In this document: piece after piece, positions 56,300 through 64,000 of the stretch
Numbering within the stretch: the first letter of the stretch is position 1
Layout of the letters: the number at the start of each line of letters is the position of its first letter
From: Prorocentrum cordatum
Taxonomy: Eukaryota; Sar; Dinophyceae; Prorocentrales; Prorocentraceae
Assembly: GCA_963575745.1 (NCBI GenBank)
Contig: CAUYUJ010005625.1
Span: 336,646-400,645, forward strand
Direction: 5' to 3'
DNA: 64,000 nucleotides
Program-made: the position numbers and the translations under genes
Notes under the pieces: model-generated
What the model saw: only the letters and a program-made list of their open reading frames with translations
What the model was told of the DNA's origin: nothing
Database searches by the model: none

Positions 56300-56780
56300 G
56301 ATGACCACGTTACTTTGTTTGCCCTTCCTCCTCTTCTTCCCCCCTCCGCCTCCGTCCTCGTCCCTCTCCTCTTCCCCTTCCCCCTGAATGTGGTGACGTT
56401 AACCCGGCCGGCCAATTCAGTTCTGCTCGCCAGTGCTTTTTTGAGGTTTCGTGCCAATTACGTGCCCGAATGCTTCGTGCAGTTCTTTAGCCTGAATGAG
56501 TTTCGGTGGCGCCTACCCTCCTTCGTCCCTCTTGTCCTCCCTCCTCTCGGCCTTCCTTCTTCTGTGCCTCCTCCTCGTATGTGCCACCTTAGCTCTGCCT
56601 TGAGTTCGTGTTTGTTGTCTGATTTCGACCCGTCCACTCCAGCCATGCGTCCTGGAGAGGGAGCCACGGGGGATGGCGATTGTTTGACATCGGCGGGGAC
56701 ACAGTGATCCCACGCCGCCCATCGGTCGCCGCTGATCCGTCGAGCAGGATTCAGGACCAGTTGATGCTTCACCACCACCA
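56300..56780. other. Pyrimidine-rich region after the LINE
   Basis: The right flank of the retrotransposon is CTCC-rich with no clear repeat. A minus-strand frame includes LNPARRISGDRWAAWDHCVP at about 56,700 and is open for ~100 codons into the neighbouring (TCC)n run. No domain is recognised, so it is not called as a gene. Confidence 0.35.
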
Positions 56781-56945
56781 CCTCCTCCTCCTCCTCCTCC
56801 TCCTCCTCCTCCGCTCCTCCTCCTTCTGCTCCTCCTCCTCCTCCTCCTCCTCCTCCTCCTCCTCCTCCTCCTCCTCCCCTCGCTCCTCCCCTCGCTCCTC
56901 CTCCTTCTGCTGCTCCTCCGCCTCCTCCTCCTCCTCCTCCTGGAG
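56780..56945. repeat. (TCC)n microsatellite
   Basis: Nearly pure (CTC)n runs to ~56,878, then CGCTCCTCCC interruptions. A second cluster at 57,075-57,310 has the same strand bias. Confidence 0.95.
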
Positions 56946-57074
56946 GCTGCCAGAAGTGTTCGTTGAGCAAGGCTGGTTTCGCTAGACCTGGGGCCCCCCC
57001 GGCCCGACCTCAGGCCCCTCAGCTCGACCTGGGGCGCCCCAGCAGCCGTCGAAATCACCCTTCTCGAACCAGTG

Positions 57075-57310
57075 CCCGGTGCTCCTCCTTCTGCTCCTCC
57101 TACTCCCCCTTGTCTCCTCGTCCTCCTCCTCCTCCTCCTTCTGTTCCTCTCCTCCTCTCCTCCTCCTCCTCCTCCTCCTCCTCCTCCTCTGCTCTGCTCC
57201 TTCTCATCCTCCTCCTCTCCTCCTCCTCTTCCTCCTGCCCCTCCTCTTCCTCCTGCCCCTCCTCCTCCTCCTGCTCCTCCTCCTCCTCCTCCTCCTGCTC
57301 CTCATCCTCC
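57075..57310. repeat. (TCC)n-rich microsatellite cluster
   Basis: Several (CTC)n runs are separated by TGCTCCT and TTCTGTTCCT. Frames give Ser/Leu/Pro strings on the plus strand and Glu/Arg on the minus strand. Confidence 0.92.
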
Positions 57311-57329
57311 TTGTCCTCTCGCGCTCCTC

Positions 57330-57950
57330 TCTTCGACGGCGGTGTCGTCGGCGGCGGCGTGCGTCTGCTACGCGGGCGGCGCGGGCGCGCGCGTCTCCTG
57401 GACGCGCTCCACCGTGAACGCGGCAACGCGAGGGAGGGATGGGCTCAGGCTTGGCATTGCTCTGACGTATGCATTTTTTCTTCGGCGAGGACCTTCGAGG
57501 AGCATCCTTGATCATTTGGCGAAACAACCACACACGAAACCGAACAAAGCACAGGGAATGGACGTCCGAGCGATGGCCAGAAGGGGGGGGGAAGCCTCGA
57601 CCCCCAATCGCTCCTGGACTGCCGACGTACATCCGCTCCTCGAAGTCGAGCACCAGTCTCGTTTCCCGCGGCGTGGCGGCGCCCCCGGACCCCCAGTGGA
57701 GATGTGCGCGCCGAAGTGGGCGACCGCATTTTTTGTTCGGACCCCGCGGGCCGCGCTGCGCGCGTCGATCAAAGCCTTGCGGACCTCGCGTCCGATTTCG
57801 AGGAGGGTTGTGCGGGGCCCGATCGCCCGCCCTGCCCAGGAGTGTGCGACTTCGCCACCTGGGAGCCCTGGCCGATCGATCGGCGGTGCAGCGCAGATTC
57901 CAGCTCGATGCTCCCTGATGGGCCTGTCTTCCACCACCACCACCATAAGT
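57330..57950. other. Unassigned GC-rich segment with open frames on both strands
   Basis: The minus strand reads RTTLLEIGREVRKALIDARS at about 57,780. The plus strand over the same bases reads GRAARVDQSLADLASDFEEG. Both look protein-like and at most one can be real. No family is recognised and no start is justified. Confidence 0.25.
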
Positions 57951-58006
57951 TGGAGGGGGGAAGGAGTTGGAGGATGAGGAGGAGGACGCGGAGGAGGAGG
58001 AGGAGG

Positions 58007-58600
58007 ATCCGTGTAAACCCAAGAGTCATCAACGATGTTGGAGTTAACCCTCCCTCCAAGCTCCCTCTTCATAGGTCCCTACAACGGGCCATTTCCATTG
58101 AGGGAGCTGCCTCGTTGGAAGACAACCGTTCGATGATCTTGAAGCATGCTAAAACATTGTTCTCGGGATTGCCACGCCATGGATCAACCTGAGTGCTGCG
58201 TCCTGACGACTTGGAATCGTACCAGAACGCAGTGTTTGGGACTTCAGCACCATGAATCAACATAACTGTTGCACCCGCACAATCCTAAATCCTTCCAACA
58301 CACCATGTCTGATACGCTGATCATGGGAATCCGTGAAACTCTTGAAGAGTTTCAAATCGAATGTGCGCGGCGCGACGGCGAGAGCCACATTTTGAAAAGG
58401 AGTCGCCCTCAATCCTTGGCGCTACGGCGAGAGCCACATTCTGAAAACCACCCGCCCTCCGTCGGTGAAACTGTTGCCATTTCTCAAGCTTCAGAGCCAC
58501 AAGAGGTGAGGACGTCTCCGGCGAGACGCCCGGCCCGCCCTAAAAACCGACCTCGGGGTGCGACGGGGGGAAGTTGTTTACAAGGAAAAGGACTGGAGGA
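58007..58600. mobile_element. Dispersed element family N, copy 1 (~0.6 kb)
   Basis: It starts right after a GGA run with GTGTAAACCCAAGAGTC, passes GTTGGAAGACAACCGTT, AAAACATTGTTCTCGGGATT and TGATCATGGGAATCCGT, and contains two GGCGAGAGCCACATT units. It ends near AAGGAAAAGGACTGGAGG. The homologous element at 61,806-62,670 shares these landmarks in order. No ORF looks coding. It is probably a non-autonomous element. Confidence 0.8.
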
Positions 58601-58835
58601 CCCCCTCCCCCTCCTACTTGTGGTGGTGACGGTGGAAAACAGGCCCACCATTCCCCCCCCTGGGCCAGTGCCCCCCCCTGTCGCTGCCTCTCACACAGCC
58701 CCCGCGCCGGCGTGCTACTGCTCTCGCCGGCCTCTCCTCCCTTTCCCGCTGCCGTTTGGCGGCTCGACAGCGATCTCCGCCGCGATCTCCAGTGCCGTTG
58801 CCTGCAAAATCTGTCGGGGTGGACGATCTCGGGGA

Positions 58836-58979
58836 CAGGGCTGAACCTAAACGCTGTTCTGCTGGACTTCGGCTGTGTTTTGATTTTCCGTTTTGGCAGG
58901 GAGGTACAGGAAAACGGGTAGAGCAAAACGAACAACAAAACGAAAGCAAAACGAAAAACAACGTTTAGGTTCAGCCCTT
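58836..58979. mobile_element. hAT-like MITE, family M2 copy 1 (144 bp)
   Basis: The left end CAGGGCTGAACCTAAACG and right end CGTTTAGGTTCAGCCCTT are inverted repeats, perfect over 17 bp apart from the outermost base. Flanks CTCGGGGA (58,828-58,835) and CTCGAGGA (58,980-58,987) match at 7 of 8 positions, as expected for an 8-bp target duplication. A CAGGG terminus plus 8-bp duplication is typical of hAT elements. The interior is non-coding. Confidence 0.85.
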
Positions 58980-59007
58980 CTCGAGGAAAAAACTGCATGA
59001 GCATTAA

Positions 59008-59143
59008 CTTTTGGCGCTCCGTGCGGATCTCTTGGATCCGCGCGGGCCCCCCCCAGCGGCGCCTCCGCCGCCGCCCCTGGCGCGCTCCGCGCGACAGGGA
59101 GGGGGGTTCAGCGCAGATCCCAGAAATCCGCGCGGAGCGCAAA
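59008..59143. mobile_element. 136-bp foldback element
   Basis: The left arm TTGGCGCTCCGTGCGGATCT (from 59,011) and right arm AAATCCGCGCGGAGCGCAAA (ending ~59,143) pair over about 33 bp with a few mismatches. It begins ~20 bp after the M2 copy 1 target duplication. No ORF and no second copy are seen in the window. Confidence 0.7.
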
Positions 59144-59149
59144 GAGTTT

Positions 59150-59560
59150 CTGTGTCTGCCGGTTTTTCTTCTTTTACGCTCGGGGGAGGTCTGCGAGGTC
59201 CGCAGTCTTCGGGCCTGTCTCCCCATCCTCTCCCGTGAGGCCTCGGCCCCGCGGTCCTTTCGGGGGCGGCCAGGAGGGGGGGTGATGACTATGGGGTGGA
59301 TATCATGGCGGGGGCCATGAGATCTTCCCAGATTTCATGGCGCCTCTTCTTCTTACATTACGTCCCCCCCCCCCCCCCCCCTGAGCTGCCCGCCATGATT
59401 TGCGTCCCGTCTTCTTGGACGCCCCCCTTTTGGCCGCCCCCGATCCTTGGTCCTGCGGTGGGGGTGGGCGCCGTCTGCGTCGGGCTCCCCCGGCGTCCGC
59501 CTCTGCCTCGACGGGGGACAGGCTGGTGGCGCCAGGGAGCCTTGGCGCCCACCAGGGGGG
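59150..59560. other. GC-rich spacer with C-run
   Basis: A C-run lies at about 59,361-59,382 and a small CATGGC/GCCATG hairpin near 59,304-59,319. No gene is recognised. Confidence 0.35.
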
Positions 59561-59567
59561 GCGGCAG

Positions 59568-59756
59568 CAGGGCTGGACCTAAACGCTGTTCTGCTGGACT
59601 TCGGCCGCGTTTTGCTTTCCGTTTTGGCAGGGAGGCACCTGAAAAGGAACAAAGCAACGACAAGAACAACGTTTCGGTCCAAGCACAGCAAGAAACAGCG
59701 TTTTGTCTTCGTTTTCTGGAGAGCAGAACGAACAACAGTGTCTAGGTCCAGCCCTA
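59568..59756. mobile_element. hAT-like MITE, family M2 copy 2 (~189 bp)
   Basis: It has the same ends as copy 1 (CAGGGCTGGACCTAAACG and GTCTAGGTCCAGCCCT) and the same interior start (CTGTTCTGCTGGACTTCGGC, then CCGTTTTGGCAGGGAGG). A second internal AACGTTTCGGTCC suggests internal duplication, which accounts for its greater length. No target duplication is recognisable. Confidence 0.8.
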
Positions 59757-59759
59757 GGG

Positions 59760-59978
59760 GAGAGGCCGAGGTCGCCCCCGGGGGGGGTGGGGGGGGCGAA
59801 GAGGACCGCGCTGCGCTCGCCGCGGTCCGGGGCCGGAGGTCGCCGGGGCGACTGCCCTTCTCTCTCGTGCGGGGCCGGCGCGAGGGGGCGACGCTAATCG
59901 CCCTCCTCGCGGGGCGCGAGGCGCGAAACCAGGTGACCTGAGATAGGCCTGGCCTGACGATGTCGAGGCGGGTGGGGG
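59760..59978. other. G-rich spacer, nothing recognised
   Basis: GGGG-runs and CGCGGTCCGGGGCCGG-type sequence only. Confidence 0.35.
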
Positions 59979-60192
59979 TCATGGGGCGTGCTTGAATTTA
60001 GATTCTGGCATGTTTGCTTGGCTGGCGTTCCCCTCCCCCCCCCCTCCGCCGACACATCAAGCAGCGCTGGGCCGAGAAGGTGTGCAAGCGAGTGCCGGCT
60101 TGCGTGCATTCCAGACTTCCTTTCGGGCCTCGCCACGCCACCCCATCCATGCGAGCAAACCTGCCAGACTCGAAAGGAAAACGCGCTCATGG
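59979..60192. mobile_element. ~214-bp foldback element
   Basis: TTCTGGCATGTTTGCTTGG near 60,003 is matched in inverse by GCGAGCAAACCTGCCAGAC near 60,151-60,169. Weaker similarity extends outward to CATGGGGCG and CGCGCTCATGG. The interior has a C-run and no credible ORF. Confidence 0.6.
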
Positions 60193-60355
60193 CGGGGATG
60201 CGACATCTGCCGCGTGCAGCCGGTGGTGCTTCGGCTCCTTTGCAAGATCAGGCGCCCTCTTTCGAGTTCGCAGCGGCCTCAGGCGCAGGGGAGGTCGGCT
60301 GCCCGCGGCCCGTACGCCAACCCCGCCTCGTGCTACCTCCACCCCCTTCTTTCTC
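60193..60355. other. Short spacer, nothing recognised
   Basis: No repeat, inverted pair or coding feature is seen. Confidence 0.35.
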
Positions 60356-60527
60356 GCATCGTCTCACCCATCCCCATCCCCGCTGGGCCATGCGGCATCT
60401 CAGCCCCACCAGCCCACGAGCCTCGCGGAGCCCGAAGGGGCAGGCGCACATATCCTCCCCCAGGTGGTTCAGGTGCCCATGGTGGGGCCGAGGCCGCGCC
60501 GGTGGGGCTGGGGGTCGGCTCAGCGAT
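60356..60527. mobile_element. MITE-like element, family M3 copy 1 (~172 bp)
   Basis: Ends GCATCGTCTCACCCATCCCC and GGGGGTCGGCTCAGCGATGC are imperfect inverted repeats. The interior CCCGAAGGGGCAGGC, then CATATCC, then GTGGGGCCGAGGCC aligns with CCCGAAGGGAACGGC, TATATCC and GTGGGGCCCAGGCC in the copy at 63,175-63,347. It is the more diverged copy. Confidence 0.6.
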
Positions 60528-60727
60528 GCTCGGAGGTGGCCCCTGGCCCCAGGGTGGCCCCAGCCTTCCCACGGAGGCGCGGGCGGCTCTCCTGGGCGGA
60601 GCACCCCTCGCGAGGCCCCGAGGGCCCCAGGGGGTCGACGGACGGGGAGTAGCTGCCTTGGGCAAAGGGCCACCTGCACAACACCCTTCGGCGGCGCGCC
60701 CCGGGGGGAGGGCAGAGAGTACGGTGA
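60528..60727. other. Short GC-rich spacer
   Basis: CGAGGCCCCGAGGGCCCCAG is locally palindromic. Nothing else is supportable. Confidence 0.35.
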
Positions 60728-60847
60728 AGTCGGGCACGCCACGTCCCTCTACGGGAGGAAGATTCAAAAATCGTAGAACAGCAGTCTGGGAATGGTTTCT
60801 GGATTATTTTGGGTACTAATCCGCCTGTAGGAGGACATGCCCGACCT
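60728..60847. mobile_element. Foldback/MITE family M1, copy 2 (120 bp)
   Basis: It shares CGTCCCTCTACGGGAGG, GATTCAAAAAT and the right end CTGTAGGAGGACATGCCCGA with copy 1 at 46,263-46,417. The interior is shorter by ~35 bp. It lies 3 bp from the next inverted-repeat element. Confidence 0.75.
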
Positions 60848-60850
60848 AAG

Positions 60851-61048
60851 GGTACGGTAGGTTCTCGTCGTGTTGACCAGCGGCGACCCCGCCGCCGGCC
60901 TTCAACGTTGAGCGCCGGCGGCGGCCCAGAGTCGGTCCATGTTGAAGGATCTGACGTTCCGAAAAAACGGCCGATCGTTCAAGGTTGAACGGTTTCCGCG
61001 GTGTCAGGGACCAGCACCAGGGTCGACACGACACGAATTTGCCGTACC
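60851..61048. mobile_element. ~198-bp inverted-repeat element
   Basis: The left end GGTACGGTAGGTTCTCGTCG (then TGTTGACC) and right end GGTCGACACGACACGAATTT (then GCCGTACC) are inverted repeats of 28 bp with several mismatches. An internal hairpin GCCGCCGGC/GCCGGCGGC lies at about 60,890-60,925. A CTGGTGCTGG motif lies inside the right arm. It is a non-coding MITE candidate. Confidence 0.7.
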
Positions 61049-61480
61049 AGTTTGAAACATATCCTATGCTCGTGCGTTGGCATCACCTTCTCTCGATGCC
61101 GATCTTGAGGATTCCCTCGGCTTCTGAGGGCACATTCCTGAGATTGTTATCGCTGTTGGTTCGGAGGGTCGGGCCCTCTCAGAAGGCTCGGACGGCCTCC
61201 GGCCTTGCAAGCAGCCTCCTGAGCCTTCTCCGAAGCCATGGATGGCTTCTCGGATGGCTGGAGGGCTTCTTAGAAGCCCCGCTGCCATGTGAGAAGGCAT
61301 GCCCATGCCCCCTCACACTTTGCTTAGATCCGGTGCCGTGGACAAGTTTAAAACATCGTAGAAAAACCTGTTCCCCAGACAACTTTTATCTGCGCAATTT
61401 TTCGAGCCGCATCGATCTGTGAGGGTCCTGGGGCTCGAAACCAAGCAGAAACACCCAGCTCGAAAGAATTGAGATGCCAG
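61049..61480. other. Spacer with a cluster of short perfect hairpins
   Basis: AGAAGGCTC...GAGCCTTCT (about 61,180-61,228), GAAGCCATGGATGGCTTC (61,232-61,249) and GGGCTTCTTAGAAGCCC (61,263-61,279) sit next to each other. No gene is recognised on either strand. Confidence 0.6.
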
Positions 61481-61800
61481 GATCTCGGGGCCTCCCCCCC
61501 TCGGTGCGCCGCCGAACCAGACCCTCGTCCGCCCCGAGATACAGCCGAATGGTGCCCCCGGGGTGGGGGTGGGTAGGGCGGGAGCTGCAAGGCAGCGGGG
61601 GAAGTGGGCTGTAGGGAGAAGCCTTGGAGAGGAAGGGGAGGAGGGGGAAGGGATGCAGGGCGGGGGGGAGGGGGGGAGGAGGGCAAAGGGTGGATGGGGG
61701 AGACAGGGGGAGGAGGAGGAGGAGGAGGAGGAGGAGGAGGAGGAGGAGGAGGAGGAGGAGGAAAAGGAGATGGTAAAGGAGGATGATGATGAGGAGGAGG
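61480..61800. repeat. G-rich stretch and (GGA)n microsatellite
   Basis: GGGGAGG-type sequence turns into uninterrupted (GGA)n near 61,705-61,760 and GATGATGAGG near 61,780. The family N element starts immediately after it, as it does after the GGA run at 57,970-58,005. Confidence 0.9.
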
Positions 61801-61805
61801 AAGAC

Positions 61806-62670
61806 CAGTGTAAACCCAAGAGTCAGCAACGATGTTGGAAGGAACCCTTCCTCTAAGCTCCCTCTTCATATGTCCCTACAACGGTTCATTTCCACTGAGG
61901 AAACTGCCTTGTTGGAAGACAACCGTTTGGAGACCCTGAAGCATGCCAAAACATTGTTCTCGGGATTCCAACGCCACGGATCATCCTGACTTTCGTGTCT
62001 AGACGATCCTGAATCGTGCCAGAACGCCATTCTTGTTTCAACACCGCGAATCAACGTAACCGCTACACCCTCATAATCCTGAATCCTTCCAAACCGCCAT
62101 TTCCAGTATGTTGATCATGGGAATCCGTAAACTCTTGTATATTCAAACAACGGATGTGCGCGGCGCTAAGGCGAGAGCCACATTTTGAAAACGACCCGCC
62201 CTCAATCCGTGAAGCTCTGGCGAATTTTTAAAACGAATGCACGCGGCGCTAAGGCGAGAGCCACATTTTGAAACCGACCCACCCTCAATTCGTGAAACTC
62301 TGGCGCATTTTCAAAACGAATGTGCGCGGCGCTAAGGCGAGAGCCACATGTTGAAACCGACCCGCCCTCAATCCGTGAAACCCCTGCAAACTTTTTGAAT
62401 TGAACGTACGCAGCGCTAAGGCGAGAGCCACATTTTGAAAAAGACCATCCCTCAATCCGCGAAATCCTTGAATTTTGAAAACAGGTGTGCTCGGCACTAA
62501 GGCGACGGCCACATTTTAAAAACCACCCGCCCTCCATTTGTGAAACTGTTCTAATGGTTTAAGCTTCAGGGTCATAAGCGGTGAGGAGGTCTCAGTCGAC
62601 ACTCCCGGCCTGCCTTAAAAGCTGGTCTCAGGGTGTGACAGGGAGAAGTCATTCATTAGGAAAAGTAATG
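61806..62670. mobile_element. Dispersed element family N, copy 2 (~0.87 kb)
   Basis: It shares the order of landmarks with 58,007-58,600 (GTGTAAACCCAAGAGTC, TTGGAAGACAACCGTT, AAAACATTGTTCTCGGGATT, TGATCATGGGAATCCGT, GGAAAAG). It is longer because an internal tandem of 81-84-bp units has expanded to five copies. No credible ORF; the minus-strand LALAPR frames follow the tandem. Confidence 0.8.
62150..62570. repeat. 81-84-bp tandem inside family N copy 2
   Basis: The anchor GGCGCTAAGGCGAGAGCC (or a close variant) starts at 62162, 62245, 62328, 62412 and 62493, spacings 83, 83, 84 and 81. Copy 1 of the element has two such anchors only 49 bp apart (58,369 and 58,418). Confidence 0.92.
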
Positions 62671-62744
62671 GAGGGAAGGGAGGAGGAGAAGGAGGGGGAA
62701 AAGGAGGAGAAGGAGGAGGAGAAGGAGGAGAGAGCGCGACGCCG

Positions 62745-64000
62745 ACGGCGAAGATTCTCTCCGCCGAGCCGCGCGGCCGCGGCCGCGCGCCGAAGCTCCG
62801 CGGGCACCTCAGCCCAGCGGCGCCTGAGGCAGGTGTTCAGCGAGTTCCCGAACTCGAACGCCTCGGAAGGTGCACTCGCGGCATCCGCACCTGCACGGCG
62901 GCGTTCTCCCCGAACGGCGCCATCCCCACGGCGAGCTTGTTCGGCACGCCCTTCCCCTTGGAGGACGGTGCCGAGCACTCGCGGTTGAACGAACTCGCAC
63001 GGCACGCCCCAGTAGCGCCGCACGACAAACAGGCCAGCGCGGGCAGCTCGCAGAACAACTGGCCCTCGGCCTGCGGCGCCACCCGCGCCAGGCAGGGGGC
63101 CCGTCGACCGGCATCCGCGATCACGCGGTTGTGATCAAGCGACGCCGCCACGATGCTGCCAGGGCTCGGTATCGTTCAACCGATCCCCATCCCCGTCCCC
63201 ATCCCCTTCGAGCCCCCCACCAAATTACCACCCCAGTTGGGGGTACACCCCTCGAAACCCGAAGGGAACGGCCTATATCCCCATCTAGGGGGGTACATCG
63301 GCCAGTGGGGCCCAGGCCACGCCTCTGGGGATGGGGATCGGTTAAACAAGGGCTCCATCCACCTGCACACGGAACACCACTGTTTGCCCACGGGGCCCCG
63401 CAGTTGGCCTGCCAAAACCGGCGCGCGGGGCCGCGCTTCGGCGGGCCGCGGAGCAGGGCGATTGGCCCTGCCCTTCCTTCCTGTGCGCCGTCGTCGTGTC
63501 TCGCCGCCCACGGCCGAGCCCACCGCCGGCAGCCACATCGCGATGCCCTCCACTGTGCGCTCGCTCTGCACCATCTTGAGGCGGTTAGCGGGAGACAGCC
63601 TGGCATCCGCCGCCGCCGACTTGGCCGCCTCCTGGGCCAGCTCGTTGCCGTACCAGTCCCTGTAGCCCACGACGCCGTCGCCGACCTGCGTAGGAACACG
63701 TGCGTTCACGCCCGTCCTGCGGGAGCCCCAGGAATACGAACTTCGAGTCGACGACGGCCGTGACGGGCGGCACCGCGTATCGCAGCACGGCGAGGATCGC
63801 GCTCAATTCGCCGCCGTTGATGTCCATGAAGGCCTCCGCCAACATGCCAGAGACGCCCACGCAGAAGACCTCGCAGTTCGCCATCAGTGCGATCACGGCC
63901 CAGCCCACGCTGGTGTACCTCGTGAACTCGCTCTCGAACGCGGAGCCGTCAAGAACAGCACGCCTGACGGCAGGGTCCCGTCGGAGTCGCCGAACCAGCA
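62745..64000 (-). pseudogene. Retroelement RNase H and CxxC region, frameshifted
   Basis: Reading leftward from the window edge, the frame is open through DGSAFESEFTRYTSVGWAV (~63,950; Asp of the RNase HI DG motif), DINGGELSAILAVLRY (~63,805; catalytic Glu) and TAVVDSKFVFLG (~63,755; Asp). A frameshift and apparent loss of ~40 residues follow. The last conserved piece, GYRDWYGNELAQEAAKS (~63,660), is in another frame and continues to WCSVC. After the inserted M3 element the fragment resumes with PALACLSCGATGACRASSF (~63,030) and, after another shift, FEFGNSLNTCLRRRWAEVP (~62,840). RNase H would remove RNA from the cDNA hybrid. The N-terminal part lies outside the window. At least two shifts and an insertion make it non-functional. 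Confidence 0.75.
63175..63347. mobile_element. MITE-like element, family M3 copy 2 (173 bp)
   Basis: The arms at 63,175-63,195 and 63,327-63,347 form a 21-bp inverted repeat with one mismatch, its core being AACCGATCCCCATCCCC. It sits inside the minus-strand retroelement fragment. Whether TTCAA/TTAAA at the borders belongs to the arms or is a target duplication cannot be decided. It is non-coding and related to 60,356-60,527. Confidence 0.78.

Larger units (their letters stand above)
51541..56300 (+). mobile_element. LINE-like non-LTR retrotransposon, 5'-incomplete
   Basis: One long open frame carries an APE-type endonuclease, a reverse transcriptase and C-terminal zinc fingers, the order found in APE-type LINEs. 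A second coding frame overlaps its end and a small third ORF follows. No LTR or poly-A tail is visible. A hairpin at 56,276-56,299 could mark the 3' untranslated end. The true left border is not visible because the endonuclease lacks its N-terminus. Confidence 0.9.

Overview
The window looks like repeat-dominated nuclear DNA of a eukaryote with a very large genome. A dinoflagellate is my best guess (about 60%). The guess rests on three things: a LINE-type polyprotein ending in C2H2 zinc fingers, a decayed RNase H retroelement fragment, and GC-rich DNA built almost entirely of satellites, triplet microsatellites and foldback elements. I saw no rRNA gene, tRNA gene, CRISPR array or bacterial-type operon. 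No dinoflagellate spliced-leader sequence is visible, so the assignment is an inference.

Layout. (1) 1-26,604 and 29,993-34,735, with a remnant at 36,287-36,770, are one complex satellite family. It starts as a tandem array with an exactly constant 603-bp period (1-5,096). It then becomes higher-order blocks of about 3-3.9 kb, including a nearly identical ~3.7-kb block duplication and nested 798-bp tandems. About 40 copies of a GC-rich core containing a short inverted repeat run through it. (2) 26,605-29,992 interrupts the satellite and holds CTTGG-type triplet-periodic repeats, an 89-bp tandem and a ~0.72-kb duplication. Related CTTGG blocks recur at 34.7-35.0, 36.8-36.9, 39.4-40.0 and 44.0-44.7 kb. 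(3) 37.1-45.9 kb carries a second satellite with a ~165-bp period and an extremely conserved ~60-bp core. It is first a clean array and then dispersed copies, interrupted by two versions of one element with shared ends and by a ~0.7-kb ATG/CTG microsatellite. (4) 46.2-51.5 kb holds foldback elements and long triplet runs. A candidate split gene for an acidic protein on the minus strand lies within it. (5) 51,541-56,223 is a LINE-like non-LTR retrotransposon, the only convincing long coding region. It has an APE-type endonuclease without its N-terminus, a reverse transcriptase with an FMDD motif and three zinc fingers. A second ORF overlaps it in the +1 frame and a tiny third ORF follows. (6) 56.3-62.7 kb is TCC/GGA microsatellite DNA with a nest of inverted-repeat elements, among them three families with two copies each in this window, and a pair of ~0.6-0.85-kb related elements. 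(7) 62.75-64.0 kb is a minus-strand retroelement fragment (RNase H plus CxxC region) with frameshifts and a foldback element inserted in it.

The short ORFs across the satellites are by-products of tandem repetition and GC-rich triplet periodicity, and I do not treat them as genes. The coding content is retroelement machinery. Everything else is best read as satellites and non-autonomous elements.
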